Shown here piece after piece: positions 17,379 to 26,300 of a stretch of 64,000 bases of DNA. Every line of letters starts with the position of its first letter. Within the stretch, counting starts at the first letter, position 1. The stretch lies in assembly GCA_041395845.1 (NCBI GenBank), contig JAWKZS010000017.1, forward strand, positions 1 through 64,000. The letters run 5' to 3'. Position numbers and translations under genes: made by a program. The notes under the pieces are model-generated. The model ran no database searches, was not told the DNA's origin, and saw only the letters and a program-made list of their open reading frames with translations. Source of the stretch: Ch67 sp041395845. GTDB taxonomy: Bacteria > Pseudomonadota > Gammaproteobacteria > Pseudomonadales > Ketobacteraceae.

Positions 17379-18198
17379 ATGAAGTCGAACAATAGAACCA
17401 GCATAATCCTCCTGTTTTGTGCGATCGTCGCGGGTGCCGCCGGTTGGTATCTGTCCAGGCAGTATATCAATCAGGAAGTTAGCACCTACAAGGCAGGCTT
17501 TGAGGCTGAACGCAGACCGTGCCAGTGGTAGTGGCCAGTGTCGATCTGAAAATTGGCGATGAGGTCAGCACAGCCAATGCGTCGATCCGGGAAATTCCAA
17601 ACTCATTTGTCCCCGGAAATGCAGTGCATCCCAATCAGTTTGCCTCCGTGTTGGAGGGGCGCCGGAATTATCCATCCGGTTCGCACTGGTGACCCTATTT
17701 TTGCCATCTCCGTGAGTCAGGTAAGAATCAGTGGGGTTACCAGCTTGCTCAAGTCGGGTGAACGTGCAATTACCATTCCGGTGTCAACCCTTGATACGTT
17801 TTCCGGTTTCTTAGCCCTGGGGATACATCGATCTAATGATCACCCTGAAAGATGGCGAGCAGAAGCGCACCGTTCCATTGGCACAGAATCTGCGTGTATT
17901 GGCGGCGGGTACGGATCTGGATGATGGCGTACCAAGCAAGGAACAGAGAACAGCGCGCATTACCGAAATTACACTCGGAGTCAAACCCTTGGTGGCCACT
18001 CGTCTCATCCATGCGCAGACGGTCGGTGATATCACGTTATTACTGCGCAAGCCGGACGATACAGAAGACGAGTTTTCGGACTACGTGACAATCGACAATC
18101 TGGTGGATATACCGCAGGCACAAAAGGCTGCTCCTCCCGCACCTGCGCCGGCGCAGCAATGGGGCTTCGAACTGATCAAGGGCGGCAAGCGTTCCTGA
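17379..18198 (+). pseudogene. cpaB: CpaB/RcpC Tad-pilus assembly protein, frame interrupted
   Basis: A CpaB-type periplasmic protein with N-terminal membrane anchor (17397-17450), SAF-type beta-clip domain and a C-terminal region. It works with the CpaC secretin. The expected protein is readable but spread over frames: 'TVPVVVASVDLKIGDEVSTA' begins near 17515, 'IIHPVRTGDPIFAISVSQ' near 17667, 'SGERAITIPVSTLDTFSG' near 17755, and the C-terminal part 'DLMITLKDGEQKRTVPLAQ' from 17833 to the stop at 18198. This implies a lost base near 17513, a gained base near 17666 and two lost bases near 17812 and 17825. The intact motifs between shifts argue for sequence errors. Confidence 0.75.
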
Positions 18199-18233
18199 GT
18201 TTCTTGCATAAATATAATAAGGACAATGAAAGT

Positions 18234-19447
18234 ATGAGTCTGCAGTGGTTCAGCGCAAAAGGATGGGGGATGTTGGCGTTGGTGCTCGTGTTTTTTACGG
18301 GCGGCGCCTACGCCGAGGAAGACTATGACAGCACAGTCAACATCATTCAGGGCCAGACGCGCCTGATGCCTTATCCCAATGTGACCCGTGTTTCCATCGG
18401 TCATCCGGACATTGCCAATGCACAGGCTACCGGTCCAAATGAAATATTGTTGACGGGTTTGAAAGCTGGTGTCACGGATCTGCGGATCTGGGTGGCTTCG
18501 GGTTCTCAAAAACGCTATCTGTTGAAGGTGACGGACAACAGCTGGGTTCAAATCCTCGAGGTGGCCAATATCGTATTGGCCGATGTAGAAGGTGTGAATG
18601 CCCGGGAAGAAAATGGCGTTGTATTTATCGAAGGGCGAGTGCTGCGCGAGCAGGAATATCCCGATTATCGAAGACCTGCGCGCCAAGATGGAAAAGGAAT
18701 TGAAATCCGGCACTGTGGTTTTCAATGTGATGACGCCGAAGGTCAGCTTGCAGGCCATGATCATGATGGATGTCCAAGTGGTGGAGGTTCGTCGCAGTGA
18801 TTTGCTGAATGTCGGGATTCCTGGCAAGCCAGTGCAAGGGGCCATTCTATCAGGTGATAGGTGATGTTACTGGCTCTGGCAATTTTGAAAAGAAGAGTTC
18901 GGCTTTTGGTCTTGCGACAGGAATTGGTTCGACGCTGAATTTTTTGCAATCAAAAGGGTCTTGCTCGTGTGTTGGCGCAACCAAAGCTGGTGACGAAGAG
19001 TGGTTCAAAAGCCAAGTTTCTTGCCGGTGGCGAAATCCCCATTCCAATCCGCGGCGGCAATGGAGAACTGACCGTCGAATTCAAACAGGTGGGTGTAATT
19101 CTTGACTTCTCCCCAGTTGCAGATCCTGATGGCTTCATCGCTGCCAAGATTAATGTTGAAGTCAGTGCTGTTGACGAAGGCGTTAAGGTAGAATATTCCC
19201 GGCTTTACCACGCGTCGCACTGAAATGGAAATGAACGTTCAGGCCGGTCAGACCATGGTCATTTCCGGTATGTTGCAGGCGGAAGACAGTAAGGCGGTTG
19301 GCAAGGTGCCTGGCTTGGGTTCCATTCCGATTCGGTGAGCTGTTCAAGTCACGGGATTTCCAGTAACGCTCTACAGAACTGGTCATTTTCGTAACGCCGT
19401 TTTTGGTTGATCCGGATAGCAAGCGTAATCGCGACATGCTGGATTAG
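18234..19447 (+). pseudogene. cpaC: CpaC/RcpA outer-membrane secretin of the Tad system, frame interrupted
   Basis: The secretin ring through which the Flp pilus exits. ATG 18234 starts a signal peptide ending in 'GGAYAEE', followed by the N-terminal BON/pilus-assembly domain ('VTRVSIGHPDIANAQA'). The secretin core is readable in pieces: 'LARVLAQPKLVTKSGSKAKF' (about 18960-19020), 'GGEIPIPIRGGNGELTVEFK' (19027-19086), 'MNVQAGQTMVISGML' (19231-19275) and 'FVTPFLVDP' before the end. At least six frame changes are needed, near 18656, 18818, 18960, 19197, 19335 and 19365. The stop TAG at 19445-19447 follows 'KRNRDMLD'. This is the most damaged gene of the window. Confidence 0.75.
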
Positions 19448-19526
19448 CGGTAGCAGCTGAGCAAGGACGCGGGTGAGGAAATAAAGTTCAGCATATTCGA
19501 TTAAGATCCGGACGGGAGTGGACTGC

Positions 19527-21191
19527 ATGCTAAGGTTCGAGATCATTGATCAGAATGAAAACAAGTCATTCTACGAATTTGGCCCGGGTGCCTATATGCT
19601 GGGCAAGGGTGACAAGTGCGACGTTATCCTGGCCGATAATCATGTGTCTCGAACCCATGCCCGCCTGGAAGTGACACCCAAGGCCGCTGTGTTGGCGGAT
19701 CTTGGCAGCACCAACGGAACCTGGGTAAAAGGCGTAAGGTTGGCTGAGGCCCTGACCTTGGCTGATGGTGATGTTATCAATTTCGGCGAGCTGCGCCTTG
19801 TCGTGCTGCGATCACCAGCAAACCAGTTATCGCAGCTGGACGGCGTTGAGCGCCGTAGTGCCAAATCGGTTGTGAGGCAGGAAAGCGAGCAATTGATTGC
19901 CCTGAAGCGCCGTGTTCACTCGTTGATTCTGGATTATCTGGACCTTCGCAAGCGCTCCAATCTTCAGGAAATGGATGCCACAGAGCTGCGTGAAGAAGCA
20001 GAAAAAGCCACCACGGAAATCATTCGCGACCACGTCGATACGTTCCCCGACGGTATCACAGCAGCAGAACTCAAACGTCAGGTGGTAGCAGAGGCGGTTG
20101 GCTTGGGCGCGTTGGAGCCATTGCTGTCCGACGACGCCGTTACAGAAGTGATGGTTAATGGTCCCGATCAGATTTATGTCGAGCGTGAGGGCAGGCTGGT
20201 CTTGGCTGAAAGCCGCTTTACCAGTACGCAATCATTGTTGGCTATCATCGATCGTGTTGTCGCGCCTTTGGGCCGTCGGATTGACGAAAGCTCCCCAATG
20301 GTGGATGCGCGTCTGCCAGATGGTTCGCGAGTCAATGCCATTATCCCGCCACTTGCGCTGAATGGACCCACCATTACCATCCGTAAATTCGCCAAGAAGA
20401 CGCTTTTTATGAGCGATCTGGTGAAATTCGGCTCGATATCTCTGGAAATGGCGCTTTTCCTCAAGCGCGCAGTGGAACTCAAAAAGAACATTGTTATTTC
20501 TGGTGGTACCGGTTCCGGTAAGACGACACTGTTGAATATTCTGTCGAATTTTATCGGTGAAGAAGACCGTATCGTTACCATAGAGGATGCCGCCGAACTC
20601 AAGCTGAACCAGCCCCACGTGGTGTCGTTGGAGAGTCGCCCAGCCAACGCAGAAGGCAAGGGTAGAATTACCATTCGCGAGCTGGTTGTCAACGCACTGC
20701 GGATGCGTCCTGATCGCATCGTAGTGGGTGAGTGTCGTGGTGGTGAGGCGCTGGACATGCTCCAGGCGATGAATACGGGTCACGATGGCTCGCTCACCAC
20801 CGGACATGCGAATTCTCCAGCAGATTTCTTGAGCCGTTTGGAAGTGATGGTGATGATGGCTGGAGTCGATCTACCGTCGCGCGCCATTCGCGAGCAGATC
20901 GCGTCGGCAGTGGATATTCTGGTGCAGCAGAGCCGTCTGGCCGATGGGTCACGAAAAGTTACTCACATTATGGAAGTATCGGGTTTTGATGGTGACAAGA
21001 TCACCTTGGAGCCAATATTCGAGTTTGTAAGAAAAGGGTATGACGACAAAGGCAAGATAGTCGGCAACTATCGTTCGACCGGATACATTCCTCGCTTTTT
21101 CCGTGAGGCGCGAGAGCAGGGTGTGGAGGTTGATTTCAGCCTGTTTGGTGCGCCAGAAGCTCCGCGCGGAGATGAATTGGAATGGAAGTGA
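19527..21191 (+). CDS. cpaF: FHA-domain/CpaF fusion: Tad secretion ATPase with N-terminal phosphopeptide-binding domain
   Basis: A 554-residue VirB11/CpaF-type hexameric ATPase that powers pilus assembly. Residues 1-95 form a forkhead-associated domain: strands around 'GPGAYMLGKGDKCDV', the ligand loop 'NHVSRTHARL' and 'DLGSTNGTWVKG', where Ser, Arg, His and Asn-Gly are the conserved phosphothreonine contacts. A helical linker leads to the ATPase core with Walker A 'GGTGSGKTTLLN' (about 327-338), 'VTIEDAAEL' and 'MRPDRIVVGECRGGEALDM', and His box 'TTGHANS'. CpaF proteins are usually about 430-490 residues without FHA. ATG 19527 is favoured over GTG 19518 because 'ggag' lies eight bases before it. 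The stop overlaps the tadB start. Confidence 0.88.
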   Translation: MLRFEIIDQNENKSFYEFGPGAYMLGKGDKCDVILADNHVSRTHARLEVTPKAAVLADLGSTNGTWVKGVRLAEALTLADGDVINFGELRLVVLRSPANQLSQLDGVERRSAKSVVRQESEQLIALKRRVHSLILDYLDLRKRSNLQEMDATELREEAEKATTEIIRDHVDTFPDGITAAELKRQVVAEAVGLGALEPLLSDDAVTEVMVNGPDQIYVEREGRLVLAESRFTSTQSLLAIIDRVVAPLGRRIDESSPMVDARLPDGSRVNAIIPPLALNGPTITIRKFAKKTLFMSDLVKFGSISLEMALFLKRAVELKKNIVISGGTGSGKTTLLNILSNFIGEEDRIVTIEDAAELKLNQPHVVSLESRPANAEGKGRITIRELVVNALRMRPDRIVVGECRGGEALDMLQAMNTGHDGSLTTGHANSPADFLSRLEVMVMMAGVDLPSRAIREQIASAVDILVQQSRLADGSRKVTHIMEVSGFDGDKITLEPIFEFVRKGYDDKGKIVGNYRSTGYIPRFFREAREQGVEVDFSLFGAPEAPRGDELEWK

Positions 21192-22069
21192 TGCTGCAGA
21201 ATGTCTTGTCTTGGGCGGAGGATAATGCTCAGGCGCTGATGTTTTTCCTATTTTCATTTGCGTTCTTTTTGTTGTCTCTGGCGGTGGTACGTATTGGCCA
21301 GCAACTTTTCTTGCTTTACCGGCGACAGTTCCTTGTTCAAGTAGATAAAGGCTTGCGTGACGTTGTTGTGATGATGGAACCCGGGCAGGTATTTGTCATC
21401 ACGATAATTGCAGCAGCTTTGTTCGGGCCGTTGATGTATTGGTTAACAAACTGGGCAGTAGCGGCCAGCGTAGTAGCATTTATTTTGATAGCGCCCTCCT
21501 GGATTCTGCGCATGATGAAAAACAAGCGTTCTGACAAATTTGTGGAGCAGCTTCCTGATGCGCTTTCTGCCATGTCGTCAGCGTTGCGCTCAGGCTTGAA
21601 TCTGGTGAAGTCCTTGCAGCAACTGGTCAAGAACCAACCCCAGCCGCTGGCCCAGGAGTTTGCCCAGGTACTGGTGGAATACCGTGTTGGAACCGATCTC
21701 AATGAATCACTGGATGGGCTTGCAAAGCGAATCGAACGTCAGGAAGTAGTACTGATGAACTCTGCCATCAAGATATCGAGGGCAGTAGGTGGGAACCTGG
21801 CCGACACGCTGGAAACGCTGTCAAAAACCCTGCGCGAGAAATCCAAAGTCGAGGGGAAAATCCGTGCACTGACGGCAATGGGTAAAGCGCAGGGAACAAT
21901 GGCTACGTTTTTCCCCGTATTTATAGGTTATGTTTTTTACAAAATCGAACCCCTTGCAATGGCCATGCTGTTTACGAGTCGTCTGGGACATATCTGGCTT
22001 GGAGTGATGGTGGGCATGGCCATCATGGCTTATCTAATGATTCGCAAGATCGTGTCGGTGGACATTTAA
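21182..22069 (+). CDS. tadB: TadB, inner-membrane platform protein
   Basis: A 295-residue polytopic protein of the type II secretion F (GspF/TadB) family. Two hydrophobic helices near residues 15-40 and 80-105 precede the cytoplasmic four-helix domain ('LPDALSAMSSALRSGLNLVKSLQQL', with the 'GxxLxxSLxxLA' region at 'DLNESLDGLAKRIE'), and two helices close the protein. It forms the membrane base that the CpaF ATPase pushes on, paired with TadC. Its start overlaps the end of the cpaF reading frame, so the two are translationally coupled; ATG 21191 is an alternative start. Confidence 0.85.
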   Translation: MEVMLQNVLSWAEDNAQALMFFLFSFAFFLLSLAVVRIGQQLFLLYRRQFLVQVDKGLRDVVVMMEPGQVFVITIIAAALFGPLMYWLTNWAVAASVVAFILIAPSWILRMMKNKRSDKFVEQLPDALSAMSSALRSGLNLVKSLQQLVKNQPQPLAQEFAQVLVEYRVGTDLNESLDGLAKRIERQEVVLMNSAIKISRAVGGNLADTLETLSKTLREKSKVEGKIRALTAMGKAQGTMATFFPVFIGYVFYKIEPLAMAMLFTSRLGHIWLGVMVGMAIMAYLMIRKIVSVDI

Positions 22070-22070
22070 T

Positions 22071-23006
22071 ATGGGAAACCTGTCGTTTGCCGGTAGTGCG
22101 TTCATTCCAATTGTTCTGATGACGGTCTCGCTTGCTGTGGGCGCCTATGCATTGCTGAATCTGGTGCTCCGGACAAGGCCGAAGGATTCCGAAGAGTGGC
22201 GGGATCCTCCTCCACTAATCTATAAGTTGTTCAAGCCGATTGTTCGTCTGTTTTCCTCGGATGTCCGTAAGCTGATGTCGGATGCAGGCTATACCAAGCT
22301 GCAGTCTCGGCTCAGTGCTGCCGGTATGAATTACGCAATCATGGCTGAAGAGTTTGTAACACTGCGTTTTGTTTGCGCCATCTTTTGCTGCATCATCGCC
22401 GCCGTGTTGTATCAGAGCGATTCGGAACTTGGCCCAGAGGTGAAACTGTTTTTGATCGTATTGGGGCCGCTGGGGTATTTGTATCCTGATATTTGGCTGA
22501 AGGACAAAATTGCGTATCGCCGTCGCCAAGTTGCGAAGGAATTCCCGTTCTTGCTGGATTTGCTGGTCTTGTCCATGCGTGCGGGGCTCAACTACTCAAC
22601 CTCGCTAGGGCAAGCCATTGCAAGTCTGCCTAACGGCCCGGTCAAGGATGAGTTCGGGAAGTTGTTGCGCGAAATTCGTGCGGGTAAAGTGCGGCGTGAA
22701 GCATTGCTCGATCTCGCGGCGCGCATGGATATCAATTCTGTTCACAACTTCGTGTCTGCTATTAACCAGGCCGAGGAAACCGGTGGTGAAATCGTTGACG
22801 TGTTGACGGTACAGGCAGAGCAGCGCCGTTCTGAGCGTTTTAATGAAGCCGAAGCCGCTGCCAACAAGGCACCCGTTAAAATGCTCCTGCCCATGATGCT
22901 GTTTCTGTTCCCGATCGTATTCATGCTCGTTGGTTTCATCATGGTTGTAAAACTGGCGGAGAGTAATTTGTTGCCCGAAGCCTTGCTGCGTCTGTTAATG
23001 CTATGA
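22071..23006 (+). CDS. tadC: TadC, inner-membrane platform protein
   Basis: A 311-residue T2SSF-family protein. It has an N-terminal helix (about 8-30), two central helices (about 100-145), a conserved cytoplasmic domain with 'FPFLLDLLVLSMRAGLNYST' and 'NSVHNFVSAINQAEETGG', and a C-terminal hydrophobic pair. It partners TadB. It begins one base after the tadB stop and its stop overlaps the DUF192 gene start by four bases, placing all four genes in one translationally coupled run. Confidence 0.85.
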   Translation: MGNLSFAGSAFIPIVLMTVSLAVGAYALLNLVLRTRPKDSEEWRDPPPLIYKLFKPIVRLFSSDVRKLMSDAGYTKLQSRLSAAGMNYAIMAEEFVTLRFVCAIFCCIIAAVLYQSDSELGPEVKLFLIVLGPLGYLYPDIWLKDKIAYRRRQVAKEFPFLLDLLVLSMRAGLNYSTSLGQAIASLPNGPVKDEFGKLLREIRAGKVRREALLDLAARMDINSVHNFVSAINQAEETGGEIVDVLTVQAEQRRSERFNEAEAAANKAPVKMLLPMMLFLFPIVFMLVGFIMVVKLAESNLLPEALLRLLML

Positions 23007-23371
23007 GTGGCAGAAGATCCACTCAGTTAGGGGTCAAAATCGTAGCTGGCGATATTCGCGAGATATCAATGCGCGTAGAGCTCGCGAATACGTTTTGGTC
23101 ACGACTGGTGGGGCTCCTCAACCGCTCATCACTGGATGATGATCAAGGCATTCTGCTTATCCCCTGTACCAGCATTCACACCTTTGGTATGAGGTTTGCC
23201 ATTGATGTCGTTTTTCTTGATCGCGATGGCCGGGTATTGGGTTTTGCAGATGGCGTCAAATCTAACAGGATTAGGACGGCGCCGAGGGGTACGGTGATGG
23301 TGCTGGAGGTTGCAGATGGTAACCGGAGCAGAACAGGAATTCACTTGGACGACTGTCTGATTTTTGATTAA
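23003..23371 (+). CDS. DUF192 family protein
   Basis: A 122-residue protein matching the DUF192 fold, with the family's core 'CTSIHTFGMRFAIDVVFLD' (about 53-71) and the later 'APRGTVMVLEVADG' segment. The family is widespread in bacteria and archaea and its biochemical role is not established; many members are exported, whereas this one has no obvious signal peptide. It overlaps tadC by four bases and is followed by the FHA-TPR gene, so it is transcribed with the Tad genes. Whether it acts in pilus assembly is open. Confidence 0.8.
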   Translation: MSGRRSTQLGVKIVAGDIREISMRVELANTFWSRLVGLLNRSSLDDDQGILLIPCTSIHTFGMRFAIDVVFLDRDGRVLGFADGVKSNRIRTAPRGTVMVLEVADGNRSRTGIHLDDCLIFD

Positions 23372-23445
23372 ATGCAGAATGGCCCGTTACAAGAACAATA
23401 ACCAATTGCAGAAATTGACCGTGCAGCGGTCCCAGGAAAGCAAAA

Positions 23446-25089
23446 ATGAAAAATGGTGTAGAAGATTTTGTAGTTGAATCCACACCGGTTCTGGATCTGA
23501 AGAAGCATGGCTTGCCTACGCAGAGCGCTAGCGTTGAGGGGAGCTGGGATTCTGATCGCACTGAAGTTTATGCAGACGCTGACGGTGAGTCTGCAGTGGC
23601 ATCGCTGGTCGGTGATCGTGGGGAAGTATACCCAATTACTACTTTTCCATTTGTAATGGGCAGGGGGGCTGAATGCGACTTGGTGTTGCAGGGAAAAGGT
23701 GTCTCCCGTCGCCATGCCGAGATTATTTTTCAGGCCGGTCGTTTTGTGGTCAATGACCTGGAAAGCCTTAATGGAATCAAGGTTAACGGGTACAAAGTAT
23801 CGCGCGTCATTCTGGAAGAGAACGACAACATCAAACTTGGTGAGGTGTCGCTGACATTTCGTTCCCGGGATGGTTCAGGCGCTGACGCCAAGCCGGTTGC
23901 CGCACCCAAGGCAAAAAACACCAAGTTGTTTGCCCGGAAGGAAAACATCGAGGCCGTGCAGGACGATACATTTGGTCCAAGTCCTGCCAAAAAACTGCTG
24001 ACCCAAGGGGCAGCGTTGATTGCATTGCTACTGGTTGGTGTCGCTGGTTACCAATACTGGTTGTCCCAGAACCAGCCGAGTGGTCGTATTGTCGAGGTTT
24101 CCACACCCACCTCAGCAGCCAAAACGGTAGTGCCGCCAGCGACTCAATCGTCCGATGTTCAGGCAAAGGCGTCTGCAGCAGTGACTTCATCCGTTGATGA
24201 GCCGGCTGTTGCGCCCAAACAAAGTACTGCAGCATCTGCAAATTCGGTAGCTACCGTAAATGTTGATGCCGTTGAGCCACCACCCTCATTTGCACCGCCA
24301 CCGAGCATTAGCCAGGCGGTAGAGAACCCACCTGTTGTAACTGGCAGTGAAGCGGTTGTTAAACCAAAGACTGAAGCGGTTCCGCCTGCCGCTGCATCAA
24401 CCAAACCTGCGGCCAGTACAGCCAAACCGGTTGCGGTGGCGCCCGCCGTCAAACCGAAGCCAGCGCAGGACAACAATGCACTAGCCGACCGTGCCCGTCA
24501 GAATCTTAACCGGGCTCAGGATCTTTACTTCAAAGGTGATGCGCAAAGTGCCATCAATCTGCTAAAGCCACTGGTAGAGAATAGTGGTATGCCTCAATCC
24601 CTGCGTGGAGAGGTGAGGACCGCTTACGCGAACTATTCGAGCCTTTTCGATCAATACAGCGCGGGTCAGAAGGCGTATGGTACCAGCGACAAGGAAGGCG
24701 CTTTCGAAATCTGGAATTCGTTTATGGAGAAGGAATCGTCGTTGTTTGGGGGCCGGAAGAGCGCATACTCGCAGAATATATCGTCGCGGGTAGTCGGAGA
24801 GTACGTCACCCTGGGTAATGACGCGGCGAAAAAAGGTGACCACCACAAGGCTTATCGCATGTGGCAGAAAGCGTTGGAACTGGGCGATAACGTTGCGGCC
24901 CGGATAGCGATCGATAATGCTAACAATAAGGCAATGCAGCTTTATCGGCAGGCGTTGCGGCTTGAATATGTTAATACGAGCAAAGCGCGTGCGTTGTGGC
25001 AAGAGGTCACTGAGTTGTTGCCGCCTGGCACAGAATACCATACCAAGGCGAGTGCCAAGCTCGCATGGTATGAGCGTTGGGGTGCATGA
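23446..25089 (+). CDS. membrane protein with N-terminal FHA domain and C-terminal helical repeats
   Basis: A 547-residue protein in three parts. Residues about 55-145 are an FHA domain: 'FVMGRGAECDLVLQGKG', 'VSRRHAEI' and 'DLESLNGIKVNG' show the conserved Gly-Arg, Ser-Arg-x-His and Asn-Gly positions for phosphothreonine binding. One membrane helix follows ('GAALIALLLVGVAGYQYW', about 189-206). Beyond it is a long Pro/Ala/Ser/Val-rich spacer (about 215-340) and a C-terminal TPR-like region (about 345-545) with repeated 'Y-x-x-G-D/K' helix pairs. The topology places FHA in the cytoplasm and the repeats in the periplasm, suggesting a transmembrane link between phosphorylation and the envelope part of the Tad machine. 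'aggaaagc' precedes ATG 23446. Confidence 0.75.
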   Translation: MKNGVEDFVVESTPVLDLKKHGLPTQSASVEGSWDSDRTEVYADADGESAVASLVGDRGEVYPITTFPFVMGRGAECDLVLQGKGVSRRHAEIIFQAGRFVVNDLESLNGIKVNGYKVSRVILEENDNIKLGEVSLTFRSRDGSGADAKPVAAPKAKNTKLFARKENIEAVQDDTFGPSPAKKLLTQGAALIALLLVGVAGYQYWLSQNQPSGRIVEVSTPTSAAKTVVPPATQSSDVQAKASAAVTSSVDEPAVAPKQSTAASANSVATVNVDAVEPPPSFAPPPSISQAVENPPVVTGSEAVVKPKTEAVPPAAASTKPAASTAKPVAVAPAVKPKPAQDNNALADRARQNLNRAQDLYFKGDAQSAINLLKPLVENSGMPQSLRGEVRTAYANYSSLFDQYSAGQKAYGTSDKEGAFEIWNSFMEKESSLFGGRKSAYSQNISSRVVGEYVTLGNDAAKKGDHHKAYRMWQKALELGDNVAARIAIDNANNKAMQLYRQALRLEYVNTSKARALWQEVTELLPPGTEYHTKASAKLAWYERWGA

Positions 25090-25607
25090 TGGGACGTTTC
25101 GTTGCGCTGCTGCTTTGCGTTTTGTTGGCCTCTTGCAGTGTTTTAGGTCCACCAACTTTGGATCAGGCCGTAGCAACGAAAGCGCTGGATGCGGAAAACC
25201 TGGCGCAGCTGAAAAAGTACTTTGCTGAGGGTGAGCGTCTGTATGCTGAAGGGAGTATCGACGAGGCTGAAAAACAGTTCAGCGCAATGTTGATACTAAA
25301 GCCCGAGGACGATAGTGCTCTGTACAGGCTTGGAACCATTGCATTTCGTCGCGGAGAATATGCGGCCTCTGCGGATTTCTTTGAACGTACAGTTAAATCC
25401 AATCCTCGCAACCAGAAAGCGCATTATAATCTTGCGTCATTGCGCCTGATGCAGGCAGAGAACCATTTCAAATACTACGCTGCGCTCTCTGGCAAAGATA
25501 CGGATCTAGCTAAAGTTACCGAGTTGCTGGGCAGTATCGATCGTTTCGCTAAAGCGGATCAGCCTGACGAACCGACGCATTCACTGGATAGAATTGCCGG
25601 ATCCTGA
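25086..25607 (+). CDS. TadD-like TPR lipoprotein
   Basis: A protein of about 173 residues with a lipoprotein signal 'FVALLLCVLLASC' (lipobox L-A-S-C), then tetratricopeptide-like helix pairs ('YAEGSIDEAEKQFSAMLILK', 'ALYRLGTIAFRRGEYAASAD'). TadD lipoproteins are outer-membrane pilotin-like factors of Tad systems that help the secretin. The start ATG (25086 or 25089) overlaps the stop of the FHA-TPR gene. The family match is by architecture and location rather than by a strong sequence signature. Confidence 0.7.
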   Translation: MMGRFVALLLCVLLASCSVLGPPTLDQAVATKALDAENLAQLKKYFAEGERLYAEGSIDEAEKQFSAMLILKPEDDSALYRLGTIAFRRGEYAASADFFERTVKSNPRNQKAHYNLASLRLMQAENHFKYYAALSGKDTDLAKVTELLGSIDRFAKADQPDEPTHSLDRIAGS

Positions 25608-25619
25608 AAAATAATAATC

Positions 25620-26289
25620 ATGCAAGCAGTTATTCTGAGCAGGAAAGGTAGTAAGTCAGACAAGAATGAGGACGCATGCTTGTCGTTGCCCATGCGCGGC
25701 GTGTTCGTAGTTGCCGACGGTGTCGGTGGCGGCCCTGCCGGTGATTTTGCGTCGCGCGCAGTCGTTGATACGCTCTATGAATCATTTATTGAATGTGAGT
25801 GCACTCGTGAATCCATTTTGCAATCCATAGAACGAGCAAATGACCGGGTTTACGCTGCGGCTCGTCGCGAAGGCTTTCACGGATGGCATCGACGGTGGTG
25901 GTAGGCTGGAAGTGCGACGATCAGGTGATCTGCTTTAATGTGGGGATAGCCGCGGTTATCTGGTTCGCTCAGGATCAATAATGCGCCTTACCCGCGACCA
26001 CACAAGGCAAATCCAGAAAGCGCCGAACATTGTGAAGCAAGTTGTGACGAATGCTGTGGGTATCAATCCCAGCATCAATGTTGAAGTCACCAGTTTTCCT
26101 TTGAACTCCGGCGATATTTTGCTGTTGGCGAGTGACGGCATCTCCGATCAGCTGGATGATGATACGATCATGGCCATTGTCAGCACAGAAAATCTTTCTT
26201 TCGCGGAAAAGGCTCGCGCGCTGGTGGATGCCAGTGAAGAGCGGGGCGGGCGTGATGATAAATCAGTCATTATTGCTTTCAATGAATAA
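25620..26289 (+). pseudogene. PP2C-type protein phosphatase, frame interrupted
   Basis: A metal-dependent Ser/Thr phosphatase of the PppA/Stp type, about 223 residues when the frame is repaired. Its motifs are all present: 'SDKNEDACL' near the start, 'VVADGVGGGPAGD' (metal-binding aspartate), 'GDSRGYLVR', 'LLLASDGISDQL' and 'GGRDDKSVI' near the end. Two single-base losses break it: near 25878, where 'HGMASTVVVGW' moves to the next frame, and near 25944, where 'NVGDSRGY' moves again. The phosphatase would counter the Hanks-type kinase at the other end of the Tad locus. A functional gene with sequencing errors is more likely than a dead one, but unproved. Confidence 0.75.
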
Positions 26290-26300
26290 GGATAACCTTT

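Noticed and set aside
17379..19447. Programmed frameshifting in cpaB/cpaC
   Set aside because: Too many sites, both directions and no slippery heptamer with a following structure; error or mutation is simpler.
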